In this document: positions 44,764-56,123 of the stretch, piece by piece
How positions within the stretch are numbered: the first letter of the stretch is position 1
Layout of the letters: every line of letters begins with the position of its first letter
From: Fomitopsis serialis
Lineage: Eukaryota > Basidiomycota > Agaricomycetes > Polyporales > Fomitopsidaceae
Direction: 5' to 3'
Assembly: GCF_022376445.1 (NCBI RefSeq)
Contig: NW_025955128.1
Span: 21,185 to 85,184 of the forward strand
DNA: 64,000 bases
Notes under the pieces: model-generated
Seen by the model: only the letters and a program-made list of their open reading frames with translations
Told to the model about the DNA's origin: nothing
The model's database searches: none
Program-made: the position numbers and the translations under genes

Positions 44764-47549
44764 GGTGGGCAGAAGGATGTGCAGAGCGTCCCAGATGGTT
44801 GATCACATTATAGCGGCAGGTCGTCCCGTCGCTGCACAGCCATTGCGGTCCCGCGATTGATGTGATACGCTCGGGGCGGCGCCACCAACAGCGGCAGCAC
44901 GTCCTATGAATCCGCGCTCATTGATCGCGGGTTTCACTTCCGTCATCCTGTCAACGATTGCGGTCTCCGCAGGAGTGAAGCGAGGTGCTGTGAGTGTTTG
45001 TGCCTGAGCGGGGGATCATCCTGGAGGGGCATCAATTAATCGCATGTCATGCTAAGCTTTTAGTGTGAGCGCTCGACGCCTCATTGTACTGGCCTCCAAG
45101 GTTGCGCCTTGTCCGTGCGGTTTTGGAATCGCGATGCACGAGACAGTATTGGCCTAGATGGCATTACAGGTACTGTCAATCGATTACGGCTATGATACCT
45201 GTCGTCTGGTGCGCTGCGTCTCGAGTTCCGTACTCTCCAGGGGGTAGACGCTGATCAGTAGCGAATGACAGCGCCAGTAAGTAGTGCGTATCCTGACATG
45301 ACCTGACAGACCACCGGCCGATCACGATCACACTCCATTTTGCATCCGTCGGTCGATGGTGGGTGGATGGCATTCTTGACTTGATAGGCTTCAAGTTGAG
45401 GAGTATAGTGGCTGTTCACTACGACGACAGGCATTAGATGATGCACGGTGAAGAGGATACAGGACACACAAACCTTTGAGCATTCCCGCCAGCCATGTCG
45501 AACATCTAGGCCGGCCCTGGCCGGGCGATGGCCGCATCATTTCCTCCTCTCCTCCACGGCGCTTGTGTCCGCAAGTCCTCGCCGCCACCGGCCCATGATC
45601 AGCTGGGCGCATCAATGTGGTTGCACACGTTCCCTCCTCAGTTATGTCTGGCCCAAGTCTGGCCGATCCTCAGTAGGGTGTGATAGACTGCGGATCCAGG
45701 CCAGTGCGGAGCCCTCTGACATGACAGGGTCCTCAAGACGTGATGTGCCACCGACATATTCAAAAGGCACTGCAAGAGTGGACGTAACCTGACACTGTCG
45801 CGTTCGGTTTCGGAACATACTATTGTCAGCTTTGAGTTAGTAACTCGTAGCAGATTAGCACACACCTTCGGACCGCAACAGGCTGCTGGTCACGGCTGGC
45901 GGATACTAGACTGAATCAACGGTGCAGCGGGCTCGCAACAAACTTATGGAACGTCACAGTATTGGTTCCGTATCTATACACTCTCATTCGGCCAACAGGG
46001 AGGTCCGCAGTCGACCCAAGGAATGCGTTGGTCTGAATGAGTGGTGATACAGCGGGCACACGAAGGTTGCTCGCGAGCGCCGGTCAGTCCGTCAGTACTG
46101 CCACGTGGGACGCGATCGGGCACTGATCGGGCACCTGAACTTGCGGATATGATGCCAGTGCGGATGCGCTCAATGTTCGAGTGTTCAACTCAAATTCAAT
46201 TCCAAGTCACTACTCTCCTCCTCATGTGCGGTTGTGTTGGAAATCTCAGCTGTTGTCCCGGCTTTCTCAATCGAACACGCTTCCGTGAATTCGAGTTTCT
46301 AGGCTGGAAGTAACCCTGCAGGCAAAAACCGCGGCAGTCTTGTCCCAGGGGCCGACGTTCAACACCGGAGTACGCGTGTATAGATGGAGGGATTCGACTA
46401 AGGGGCTTTGTTCCGGTGAGACCAATGTTCCTTCTTCATCTGAGACTGCATTATGACTCCGAATGCTTTCCCCATGGCAAAAGGCCGATCGTACGAATCG
46501 CTGGCACGTTAACGCACAAAAGCCCCCACTGCATAAGATAAGTATTGGACGGCGCAGTGTTTCGAACCCATGACATCCGCCTGTCAAAGCTTACTATAAT
46601 ACGACTCGACAAGTTACCCATTCCCTTCACCACCATAGCGCCTTGTGAAAATGGGATATGCGTATGCTGCCAGGACGGGATTTGTCCTACCATGGACGCC
46701 CTGAGAGTGGCCGGACACCTCAGTGCGACTCCCCGAAATGCAAGTAGCATGCTGGTCCGCCTGCTGGGCACCGGTACTCCAGCCACGGTGTCTCCGAACG
46801 ATGTCCTCAAGGGCGCGAAAGCAGTGTGTGCAGTGCGTTCCGAGCAGCTCCTGTGCTGTCATATGCTGATTGTCGCTGCGTTAGCCCCCGAAGAAAGGGA
46901 AGACAGCTTCCCTGCCGGCCTTCAGTAGGTCACGGTCGTGAGAGTCGTTCTTTGACTACCGCCCTAGGAAGGCTTGCCGCCGGTTCCATCATTCAACCGG
47001 CTTCAAACCTTGCTCTGGCGACGGGCTTTGGTTTCTTCAAATGGGATGCACACTGAAGCAATTCTTCATCTCGCTAGACAGAATGGGACTCCATGTACGC
47101 CAATGTCCATAGAGAGACTCAATGTGTGTCGAGCATCTGTTAACCGGGCATCTTCTCCACCGTTCCAGGTATCGATTACTGCTTGCGCGCGTTCGCGAAG
47201 GAAACATCGGGTACCCATGCAGTATTTGTAGCCAGGGGATGACATGACACCTGTCTGCTCATGTGAGTGAGCTAAACAACCCGAACTCAATCTGTAGGCT
47301 AGAACGCCGCTCACGCTGAATGATATAAGAAATGCCGGCGCTGTTGTGACTATGCTCAGAGCTGGAAGTCGTGACAGAAAACAATGAGCGCAGAACTTTC
47401 GCAGCTGTGGCGCTTGCGCCATATTCACAAACACTATCCAAGTGTTCGCACCATGTAGCTTTTGCCTACATAACCTCGAGGTCAACGATGGAAATGAAGG
47501 TATCCCCGCCCCCATTTGTATATCTGCCTTCGCACTTCGGGTCGACAAC
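44764..47549. other. Gene-poor 2.8-kb stretch
   Basis: No domain or credible multi-exon model was found on either strand. The longest open frames (46545-46928 +, 46451-46810 -) overlap each other and have no recognisable product. A CAACC/GGTTG-rich and AT/GC-mixed composition suggests degraded repeats, but no ends were identified. Confidence 0.45.
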
Positions 47550-49447
47550 ATGAACACGACGTCTGTGGCCTTACTGGCCCTTGTACTTCTCTTCGTTGCA
47601 TGCCTCGCGCATCTTTTACCTTACCTCACAGATCCACATGCCCTCCGCTCCTACCCAGGCCCTTGGTTAGCCAAGCTGTCGGACGTATGGCTCGGACGAG
47701 TAGCCGCTCAAGGCCACCGCTCTGAGGTTGTCCACCAGCTACACAAGCAGTACGGTGAGAAGTCTTCCCATCGAACCAGACGTCCGAGCTGAACGTGCAT
47801 CGTCACACAGGGACCTTCGTCCGGTTGGCGCCAAACCACTTGTCCATCTGCGACCCGGATGGGATCCAGGACGTCTACGCGCACGGGAACGGCACGACGA
47901 AGTCGGACTTCTACGACGCGTTCGTGTCCATCACGCGCGGGCTCTTCAACACGCGCTCCCGCGCGGACCACACGCGCAAGCGCAAGGTCGTCGCGCACGT
48001 CTTCTCGCAGAAGAGCGTGCTCGAGTTCGAGCCGTACACACGCGTGCACGTCGCCGCGCTCTTCAGGCAGTGGGACCGGTTGTGCGGGCGCGGCGCGGAG
48101 GGCTTCGAGGGGAAGGAGGGCGAGGGCTGGCGACGCGAGGGAGGCCGTGTGTGGATGGATTGTCTGCCATGGTTCAACTACCTCGCGTTCGACATCATTG
48201 GTACGCATTCGCCGTCGACGTCGCTAGGGTAGCCGTATTGATGCGTGACCGTCTCCTTCAGGGGACCTAGCCTTCGGAGCACCGTTCGGCATGCTCCAAG
48301 CCTGCGCAGATACTGCACCGACTGTCCTATCCCAGGAGGCCGCAATGGCGTCATACGGTAGCTCAGGTAAGGATTCACCAGAGGTGACCTACTGCCCCGC
48401 CGTGCAGATTATAAACGAGCGTGGCGAGTACTCCGCGTCGATCGGCGTGCTGCCACCGCGCTGGCGACCGTGGCTCGTTCGGTTCGTCCCCTGGTACCGC
48501 CAAGGGGCCACCTCAGTGGAGTTGTTGGCGGGGATGGCGATCGCTGCGATCTCGAAGCGTCTGGCTGCGCCGACGGAGAGGACGGACTTGCTATCGAAGC
48601 TGCAGCAGGGGAAGGATGAGGAGGGGAGGCCGTTGGGTGCGAAGGAGCTTACAGCGGACGCCCTGACTCAGCTCATCGCTGGGTCAGATACAACGTCGAA
48701 GTGAGTATGTTCTCCTGCTCGAGTCGTTCTCTAGGTGCTCATCACCTCATCTCAAGCTCGTCGTGCGCGATAGCCTATCACCTGGCAGCCAACCCTGACG
48801 TCCAGGAGAAGTTACAGCGCGAGCTGGACGCAGCACTCGGCGGCGAGGATGATCCCGTCGTCACGTTCGAGCAAGTCAGACGTCTTCCGTACCTCGATGC
48901 GGTGATCAACGAGGGCATGCGAGTCCACTCGACCTCTGGAATCGGTCTGCCCCGCGAGGTGCCTACCGGGGGGTTGACGGTGTGCGGGCGGTTCTTCCCC
49001 GAAGGCACGGTCCTATCGGTGCCGACTTACACTGTCCACCGAAACGAGGACGTATGGGGAAGCGACGCGGACGTGTTTCGACCTGAACGCTGGCTGGAGC
49101 GGGATAAGAACGAGCTCCAGAAGGCCTTCAACCCGTTCTCGTTCGGACCGAGGTGCGTTGCGCTCGTGCGGTGTTGCAGCAATATTTCTGACTGAGCGCT
49201 GATGTAGGGGATGTATCGGCCGCAATTTGGCGAGTATGGAACTGTTTATCATCGTAGCTTCCGTATTCCGACGGTACCACTTCGTCTTGGAAGACACTAG
49301 CCAAAAGGTACGTGTATCCGGTGATGCGTTGCGATATGGACGGGGCACTCATGCTCTTGATAGTTGGATACCAAGGAGGGTTTCTTGCGGAAGCCTGTCA
49401 AGTGCAGGGTGGGGGTCAGGCGCAGAGCAACAGGGATCGGGATGTGA
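47550..49447 (+). CDS. Cytochrome P450, CYP53-like (benzoate 4-hydroxylase type)
   Basis: ATG 47550 begins MNTTSVALLALVLLFVACLAHLL, one N-terminal anchor, then the Pro hinge YPGPWLAKLSD. The first exon ends at ~47,753 and the next starts after ACACAG at ~47,811. GTFVRLAPNHLSICDPDGIQDVYAHG, RADHTRKRKVVAHVFSQK (C-helix) and DLAFGAPFGML follow. The I-helix is AGSDTTS (~48,681-48,703), ExxR reads EGMR (~48,911-48,922), FNPFSFGPR is split by an intron from GCIGRNLA (~49,130-49,220), and the end LDTKEGFLRKPVKCRV (~49,363-49,420) is typical of CYP53. CYP53 enzymes convert benzoate and related aromatics to 4-hydroxybenzoates in wood-decay fungi. One could alternatively supply or modify an aromatic unit for a secondary metabolite; no direct evidence. 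Complete motifs suggest an active enzyme. Confidence 0.85.
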
Positions 49448-51889
49448 CCAGTAAGACTGGTTGAACAAGTCTGACAGCTGCTATCGTTCTAAGTTACATC
49501 TAGCAGATTCATGTTGTTGATTGAGCGATCGACCTACCTAACAGTGAGTGCGGTGATGAATAGGAGCATCGAATGATAGACCGTGAAGACCTCGGCCGCG
49601 GAGACCCGATATTAGTCGATTCAAGAGGTGATGTACTAACGCAGAGTAGCATAGTAGATACATCTTACTAGGCTTGGCGATGGGGGTCTTTAGACCCGAT
49701 CGCACATGTTTCTGCGCCTCCTGATCAAACATACTATGTAACATAGTGTTATACAACCACTGTAGTCCGACTCTTTCCTCCTCCTCAAGTGTGCTCGCGT
49801 CCTCCTCCTCCACCATTATTCAGGTGTCGTGGGAAGATTAGATCGCTACTGGCGCGGGCGCTTGGCTCCTCCTGACTATGATCAGGCGTGGCCACCTCGT
49901 AACTCAAGTTCAATCGTGCAGTTCTGTACTGTCATCTTCTACACACACTGGCACCTAAAGGCTCTTGAAGTGACCAACGAATCCCGACCGGGAAGATACA
50001 TGAGCACTGTGTTATCGCCCATCGAAACCCCTACTACTTGTGAGCCAGTAGCACGATTAGCTCAAGCTGTGACGCCGCACAAACCTGTTGCAGCCGCAAT
50101 CGAACTTTCCTCCAGCAAGACATCAGTGCGCTTACATTCTCAGCGCGCCGAGCTATGCAGCGAAGTAGGCTAGAGATGCATCTGGCAGATATTATGCGTA
50201 TCACCAGCGCATTGTCTGACGCCAAGACGATAGACCTCTGCTTGCGATGGAAGTTGATTTCCTGGGAAACTTTGTGAGTGGTGGTTCCCTTTGGATGGCT
50301 GATTAAACAGCTCTATCTTTTGTGTTCGCAGCATCAAATCACGAGCCGCCCGGATTGAAGTATCGGCATCCCTGAAGCACCCGTCCCCGCTACGTGAGCT
50401 GATGAAATAGGAATGCGTACACTCCCTGAACATGCCTCAAAAGACGCGGAAATAAACGCTTCGCTGGAATGATCCTCAATACTTCACAGCGTTCGTCTTG
50501 GAGTCAAAGAGCACAGCGGGCGCACGCTGAGACATGGATGCACAGGACACACCTGTACCGTCCGACGTGCGGCGTAAAATAAAGCAGTGCTCTCTGGGAA
50601 TGACTGGCCGAGTCAAGGCCGAGTGCAGTTCCGAGCATATCGCTACATTGTATTCGATGTTGCGCGGAGTGGAACGTCATTCAGTCTCATGCATCCTCGT
50701 AAGATGTTTGACCTATATAGACATTGTCACAGCTAGTTCTCGGAGGAGGACGCCTTTCGTACGACTCAGTTGATTTTGGCCGGCGAATACGAGCATACTC
50801 GCAGGCGATTCAAGGTATGATACGCCACTGCTTGAATAGTAATCTTGAAGCGGTTCCTGATACTGATGTCAAGGACAGACTCACACCAAGTCATCAATGA
50901 TTCAGCCAAGCAACACGCCAAAGCTCTCTTTGTCTCTGCTCACGGTCTTTTAGGAGCTACGCCTGAGAGCTATGTCAGCGCTAAGTACTGACACCGAGAA
51001 GATTTACTCGACTCCTGATTTGCGGTACGTATCATTATAGTGTGCTTCATTGTATGCATGGTTAGAGATGCAGTTCTGACCCGCTTGTTGCATTCGATAG
51101 CTTACCTAGGTCCGTATGCAGCATGATGCCTCCCTCAGGAGCATGGGACTCACGGGCGCCAGTGATTTGATATCGATGCCCCGAAGACTCACTCCTCTCC
51201 ATTAGTCGCGCTTCTTCTGTGAACGGGTGAATTGTATGGCATCCAGTGGTGATGACAGCGGCGTCGCTCTCCGAGGCCGCCGGGAGTCGCATCTCCGCTC
51301 AGAGCCTGTCGGGCACCCTTCGTGCATCATACCATCATACGCGCAATCAATGTTGGACAGTCGGATGGTCATTGCAGTGTGGCTCCGCCACGGCGATGCG
51401 TTCAGCTGGGCGCCAGCATCTCGTTGGCATCCCGAACCCTTACGGAACGGCGCTTCGTGCGCAAAGTTGGTTATAAGCGATGCAATGAAGCAACGGGAAA
51501 TACTTCCTGGCGCTCCCAAGCCCCCGCGACGGCGATAAAATGTCCGTCTCTATCAGCGACATCGATTCATTGGAAGTATCCAAGTACCTTGCAGGCGAGG
51601 CACTTATTCGATGTTCCTGTGCTCCGTTGTCTGACGTCGTGATAGCACAGGTGCAGGAGTAACACTTGTTCTCTATGATCACCTCCTCAACTTACCGAGG
51701 GAGATCCAATACGTGTGGCAAGAACCGCCTCTCTTTCTGGCAATATGCGTGCTCGCCGACGTATATCTTAGGGAAGCCGGTCTCATGTATATTGCAGTCG
51801 GTGTGTCACACTTGTCTTGAGCTGTTCTGCGACGTGCTCAAGTACCTTGAACAGTATTGAGCGGGGTTGCTCCTATGGATAGGCATGTG
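49448..51889. other. Gene-poor 2.4-kb stretch
   Basis: Short, unsupported open frames only. Contains no motif or repeat I could name. Confidence 0.45.
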
Positions 51890-53040
51890 AGTGTCGTTGC
51901 AGATTTTGAGAGTGGTCACTTATGTATACGCCGTTGAAATATCAGAAGTGAGACCTAAGGACGTACACGTCGCCTCGGATCCGCCCACTGACACCGGCGA
52001 TCATGACAGGTGTGCTTCCTTCACCGTTTTCGCTGTCGTTTATGGTCTTTTCAGTAATGCATCAGTCCATTGTGAGTGAAGTTTGACGTTATTCTTGACT
52101 GCACTCACCGTTGTTCGGAAGCTTACATTCTCTTTCGATTGTACCGAATCTGGGACGACCGAAAGTTTGTCAAATATGTCCTTGGTGTAGCCTTCGTGAT
52201 ATGTATGGCTGGAACCATCGTATCTGACGGCTACGTCTTGAAGCAGCTCACCGGTATAGCAAGACAAATATGCTCAATGTGGATAGCTAACGAGTAAATA
52301 CTCTTTTAGCGGAAGTGCAATACGTGCAGTTTCATGCCATAAATCAGGCCGCGACATGCGTATTCCCTAAGAAGTCTTGGTATCTTGTAGGCTCTTGGGC
52401 AGGCATGGTGAGTACTGGGATAATGGACAAACACATCCTAATCCTTTCACAGGTCGCATTCGATTTGATTGCACTTGCCATGGTCACCCTGAGCTCCCTG
52501 ATGACCCCGCGTAGACCCAACACTGCCATTGTCGGTGTTCTATACAAACAGGGGTTCCTTACATTTTTGGTGCGTTAAAACGGAGTCCTTCGTTTTGCAA
52601 AATGCATAATCAAATTATGTCTAGGCGTTTCTGCGTAGGGTCCGTTCGCTACTTGTCTAGCAATTCATTGACCACCGTTCCCAGTTCTACGACTATCAAG
52701 ATTACTGCCAACCATATTCGGATCGGTGAGCTTTTCGCGCCCACGCGCAGCATCAGTAACTGATGGATGTCCAGGCTGCGGACACGTTACTCATGCCACC
52801 GTGAGTAGTCCTATTCGCTTCGGCACTACATGCGCTATACACATGACTATCACTCAGGGTTACGTGGGCGCTAGACGGCGTTCTTAGCTTCCGACTCTTT
52901 CTGAAGATCAAGCAGGTCGAGCACAGTTCGAGGCGACACTGGTCAAAGTACGACGCGGGCCCGCGAACACGAGGCAACGGGAGTCTTGGTTCACAACCGA
53001 CCATCCTTGTGTTCGAGGAGATCGAGATGGACAATAAATA
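51890..53040 (+). pseudogene. Remnant or divergent copy of a second multi-helix membrane protein (DUF6533-like end)
   Basis: Three pieces read like the C-terminal half of a basidiomycete membrane protein: SEAYILFRLYRIWDDRKFVKYVLG with hydrophobic FVICMAGTIV (52112-52230), then ATCVFPKKSWYLVGSWAGM, VAFDLIALAMVTLSSLM and KQGFLTFL (52350-52575). Near the end is FRLFLKIKQVEHSSRRHWSKYD with VFEEIEMDN and a stop at 53040. Between ~52,620 and 52,840, where the last helices should lie, I find stops and no acceptable splicing, and the N-terminal half is not evident upstream. Probably a pseudogene; a poorly spliced divergent gene remains possible. Confidence 0.5.
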
Positions 53041-53797
53041 GATTTCGGTGAACACTCGACGGAAAGACACGACGTTGGCACCACTACCTAGCATTACTTA
53101 TCTATCTGAGATGTATGACACCGTTGATGTAGCACCAAATCGGCGCACGGCTGAATACTGTATTTATTGTTTTCAGTCAGTACTAGTATACTCTGCGTAT
53201 TAGCGTACTTATCATGGGATGAGGAGCTGATGTACGGACCTATCATGACACCTTTGGACTGGCGGGGTAACAGAATGATGGGAGCGGGACCCTGAAACTG
53301 AGCATCCTGTTTGCAATGCTTCTTGACAGAACCATACACACGTTACCCATGGATGTGAGAACGTGACTGGCCGATACCCGTAGGAGAGAAATGTATGACG
53401 CGCTTACAGACCGGACGCGAAGTCCATGGGGATATCATGCCTGCGGAGAAGCCGCATCGTGACATGTGCCGGCCTATCGAACCGCCTGCACCTGAGAGCT
53501 TGGAGTTCTGCTTATCAGGTTACCTACTGCTGGGGCTACGGCGGGTCTAGTCTGCCGTACGATCAGTACGAAGTGCTAGCTTGCTCGGTAGATGCGCCGC
53601 CCAAGGTACAGTGAGCACTGCAGGAGACTAATAGCTATACATAGTGATGTGAACGAACGGAACACGGAATGCACATGCTTTGTGATCGCTCTCACCCGGA
53701 TCCTAGCTAACCACAGCCATATAGCATCATCTTAAATGCGATGTCGGCGACGGCGTAGTAGGCAGGTCGCAACACATCGGCCGCTGTAATCATTAAT
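53041..53797. other. Intergenic, nothing recognised
   Basis: Lies between the membrane-protein remnant and the 3' end of the enoyl reductase gene. Confidence 0.5.
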
Positions 53798-55068
53798 CTA
53801 TGCCCGGGGTGTCTGAAATCCGATACGTGATCTTTTCCGCGTGGACCTCATCGCACAGATGTCAGAATACGGCTGAACTCGGAGACAAGACAGTGAACGC
53901 TCATTACCTTCCCTGCTCCCATGTATTCAAACCCGTCATGGACGCTTTGCAGTCCGTTAGGGAACACTTTGACTGGAACGGGCTTGAGCTTCCCTTTCGC
54001 CAGGAGTGCTGAGATTAACTTCGCGTATTCCATGGCACTTTGACGATGCTCCTCTACAGCAGGATATGCGAAGGGGAAGGTCAACTCCTGTGCAACCGTG
54101 GAGATCTGAATAGGGATGTACTCGTGTCAAGGAGACGGCTGCTGCACTGACCTTCCCCAGAATAGTGTAAGCGAGAACCAGGTGCGTCTGAACACCTTTC
54201 GACCTGCTGACATAGGGCAGCAGAGTCGCAATGGTGCCGCCCTCCTTGCTCAGCGACGTGCTGACTTGGTTCGGCGTTCTATCTTGACTGAAACAGTCCA
54301 TGGCGTGCCGAAGGGAACCGCGAGTACTGGCGAATATCTTCCTCGGGGTCTGAGAGTCGGCGTAGTCGTACACTTCGTCTGCCCCGAGAGCCTTGACGAG
54401 TTCGAAGTGCTTCGGCGACGCCGTCGCGATAACTCGCATACCACTCAGCTTCGCAAATTGAACGGCATACTGTCCGGTCGCAGAGGTGCCGGACCATATA
54501 AGCACGGAGCTCGACTCTTCAACGGGATGGTCGGGCGTAGGAAGTTTGAGACAATCGTAAAGGGCAAGACATGATGTGAAGCATGCTACGCCAAGTTGTG
54601 CCCCGTCTTCGAAAGACACTGAATCAGGGAGAGCGATGGCCAGGGCGGCTTGCATGACAACATATTCAGCAAATGCGCCGTTGGGAGCTATCCCTGGTAT
54701 GCAAGCGGGAGATCAGGTTCCCGTTATACTACCGAGTACAGGCCAATACTCACCTCCCTGTACGCATCCAGCGACGCGTTCGCCTACGTGTCTCAACGTA
54801 TCAGGAACCTCCGGTCCGAGCTCAACTACTGTGCCCGCGAAGTCACAGCCAAGTATATTGTTAGGCTTCTTGTGCAAAAGGGTGGTCTTCCCTGATTGTT
54901 AATCAGCAAAGTTGTGAATACGTTGGTTAAGGAAGATTTTTCATTACAGTCCACAGGGTTTTGAGCACTCGCGGTAATTTTGACCAAGATCTCACCCGCC
55001 GAAGCCTGAGGTATGGGTACGTCCTTCAGTGTGAATTGCCCGTTTTCCAAGGTCACGATCGCCTTCAT
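53798..55068 (-). CDS. LovC-like trans-acting enoyl reductase (medium-chain dehydrogenase/reductase)
   Basis: From ATG 55068 on the minus strand: MKAIVTLENGQFTLKDVPIPQASAGEILVK, the usual N-terminal GroES-like domain. A splice joins NPVD to WKT across 54 bp or so (the conserved NPxDWK of this family). Then HKKPNNILGCDFAGTVVELG and an NAD(P)H-binding domain with GTSATGQYAVQFAKLSG and IATASPKHFELVKALGADEVYDYAD. After further introns it ends QSVHDGFEYMGAGK joined to VHAEKITYRISDTPG, stop at 53798. No structural-zinc Cys cluster is seen, as expected for LovC/TenC-type proteins, which reduce enoyl intermediates on a partner highly reducing PKS. Its start lies ~1.06 kb from the PKS start, divergently oriented, so co-regulation is likely. 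Five exons or so; all key parts present. Confidence 0.8.
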
Positions 55069-56123
55069 GGTCTTGCCCCGGGAGTACGCTGTCATTGAAA
55101 GCAGCTCGAAATCAACTTAGAGACGAAGGCAGATACTGATGGCCTTGGATGTTCATCGCAGGAATGAATGTCACCACAATAGAGTTGCCGCTACTGGAGC
55201 GCCAGTGGAACCGCATTATGGCGGTGATAGTACTCGGTCACGGTGATACCGAGCTCGGGCTTGTCTGTGACAGGACTCGGAGCCTGAGGGCGCTTCAACA
55301 TACACATTATTATGACTTCCATGATTACAGAGAACCATTCACTCACGTTCAACTTGGAGTAAGTCCTACCATATCTACTAGTAGTACTACTGTATCAAGT
55401 TACTGCAGTGGCCCTACAACCAGACCAGAGCACATCGCGACTGAGTACTGAGATCTGAGATCCAGAGCTGATTAGTAAGCGCTTAAGCCCCGACACGCGC
55501 CTGCCACCAGTGCCTCTTTGAGTCTTTCGACAACCGTCTTCTACAGTTCTACTTCGACTCGAACTGATTATTCCTGCCGCTCGGACGATATCAGCAGGAT
55601 CGAACAGACAGGCCCTCAGATAGTAAATGCCGAGAATCGTAACCTTGGTGGTATCCCGCGTGCGTTACGATTCGGACTGAAGGCTTGAGCTCTTGTCACG
55701 TTTCAACTTGAACGCGCCGGCGTTGTGGACGACTCGATGATTGCACCGTTCCGTGTAATATGTAGTATGTTGTGAGCCTTTTTGCATGTTGCCCTATATA
55801 ACTCATCGTGCATCGCAACAGTCATTATGCTGCAAGGGTCGAAATGGCTTATCCGAACCCCTCACTCGGAGGACTCGGCTTTCTCATCCCTCAACATAGA
55901 CATATTGAAGATTGCCGTGATGTGAGCTATGCAGTGTGATCCGTTCATCTGCACTGATGCGACTTGGTGGATAAGGTTAAGAGGCGGAGCTACAAGCACA
56001 TATATAGACTTGGGCAATCAAATGCAACAGAAGCTCTTCCGGACCCTGTCGTGTCTGTTCAGGCACGCGCCAGCATCAGAGTATATAGAAGCATAATCAT
56101 CAAATCACAACTTGCACTTACCC
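55069..56123. promoter_or_regulatory. Divergent enoyl reductase / PKS intergenic region
   Basis: About 1.06 kb between the two divergent ATGs. TATA-like elements toward the PKS lie at ~55,794 (CTATATAA), ~55,999 (CATATATAG) and 56081-56088 (GTATATAG, 36-43 bp before the PKS ATG). A short open frame (55,828-55,926, 32 codons) follows the first TATA. It could be a leader ORF or chance. Confidence 0.5.
56081..56088 (+). promoter_or_regulatory. TATA-like box before the PKS start
   Basis: GTATATAG, 36-43 bp upstream of the ATG at 56124. Confidence 0.5.

Noticed and set aside
46545..46600. A TTCGAACCC stretch looking like a tRNA B-box on the minus strand
   Set aside because: The flanking bases do not pair as a T-arm and no A-box or acceptor stem can be formed.
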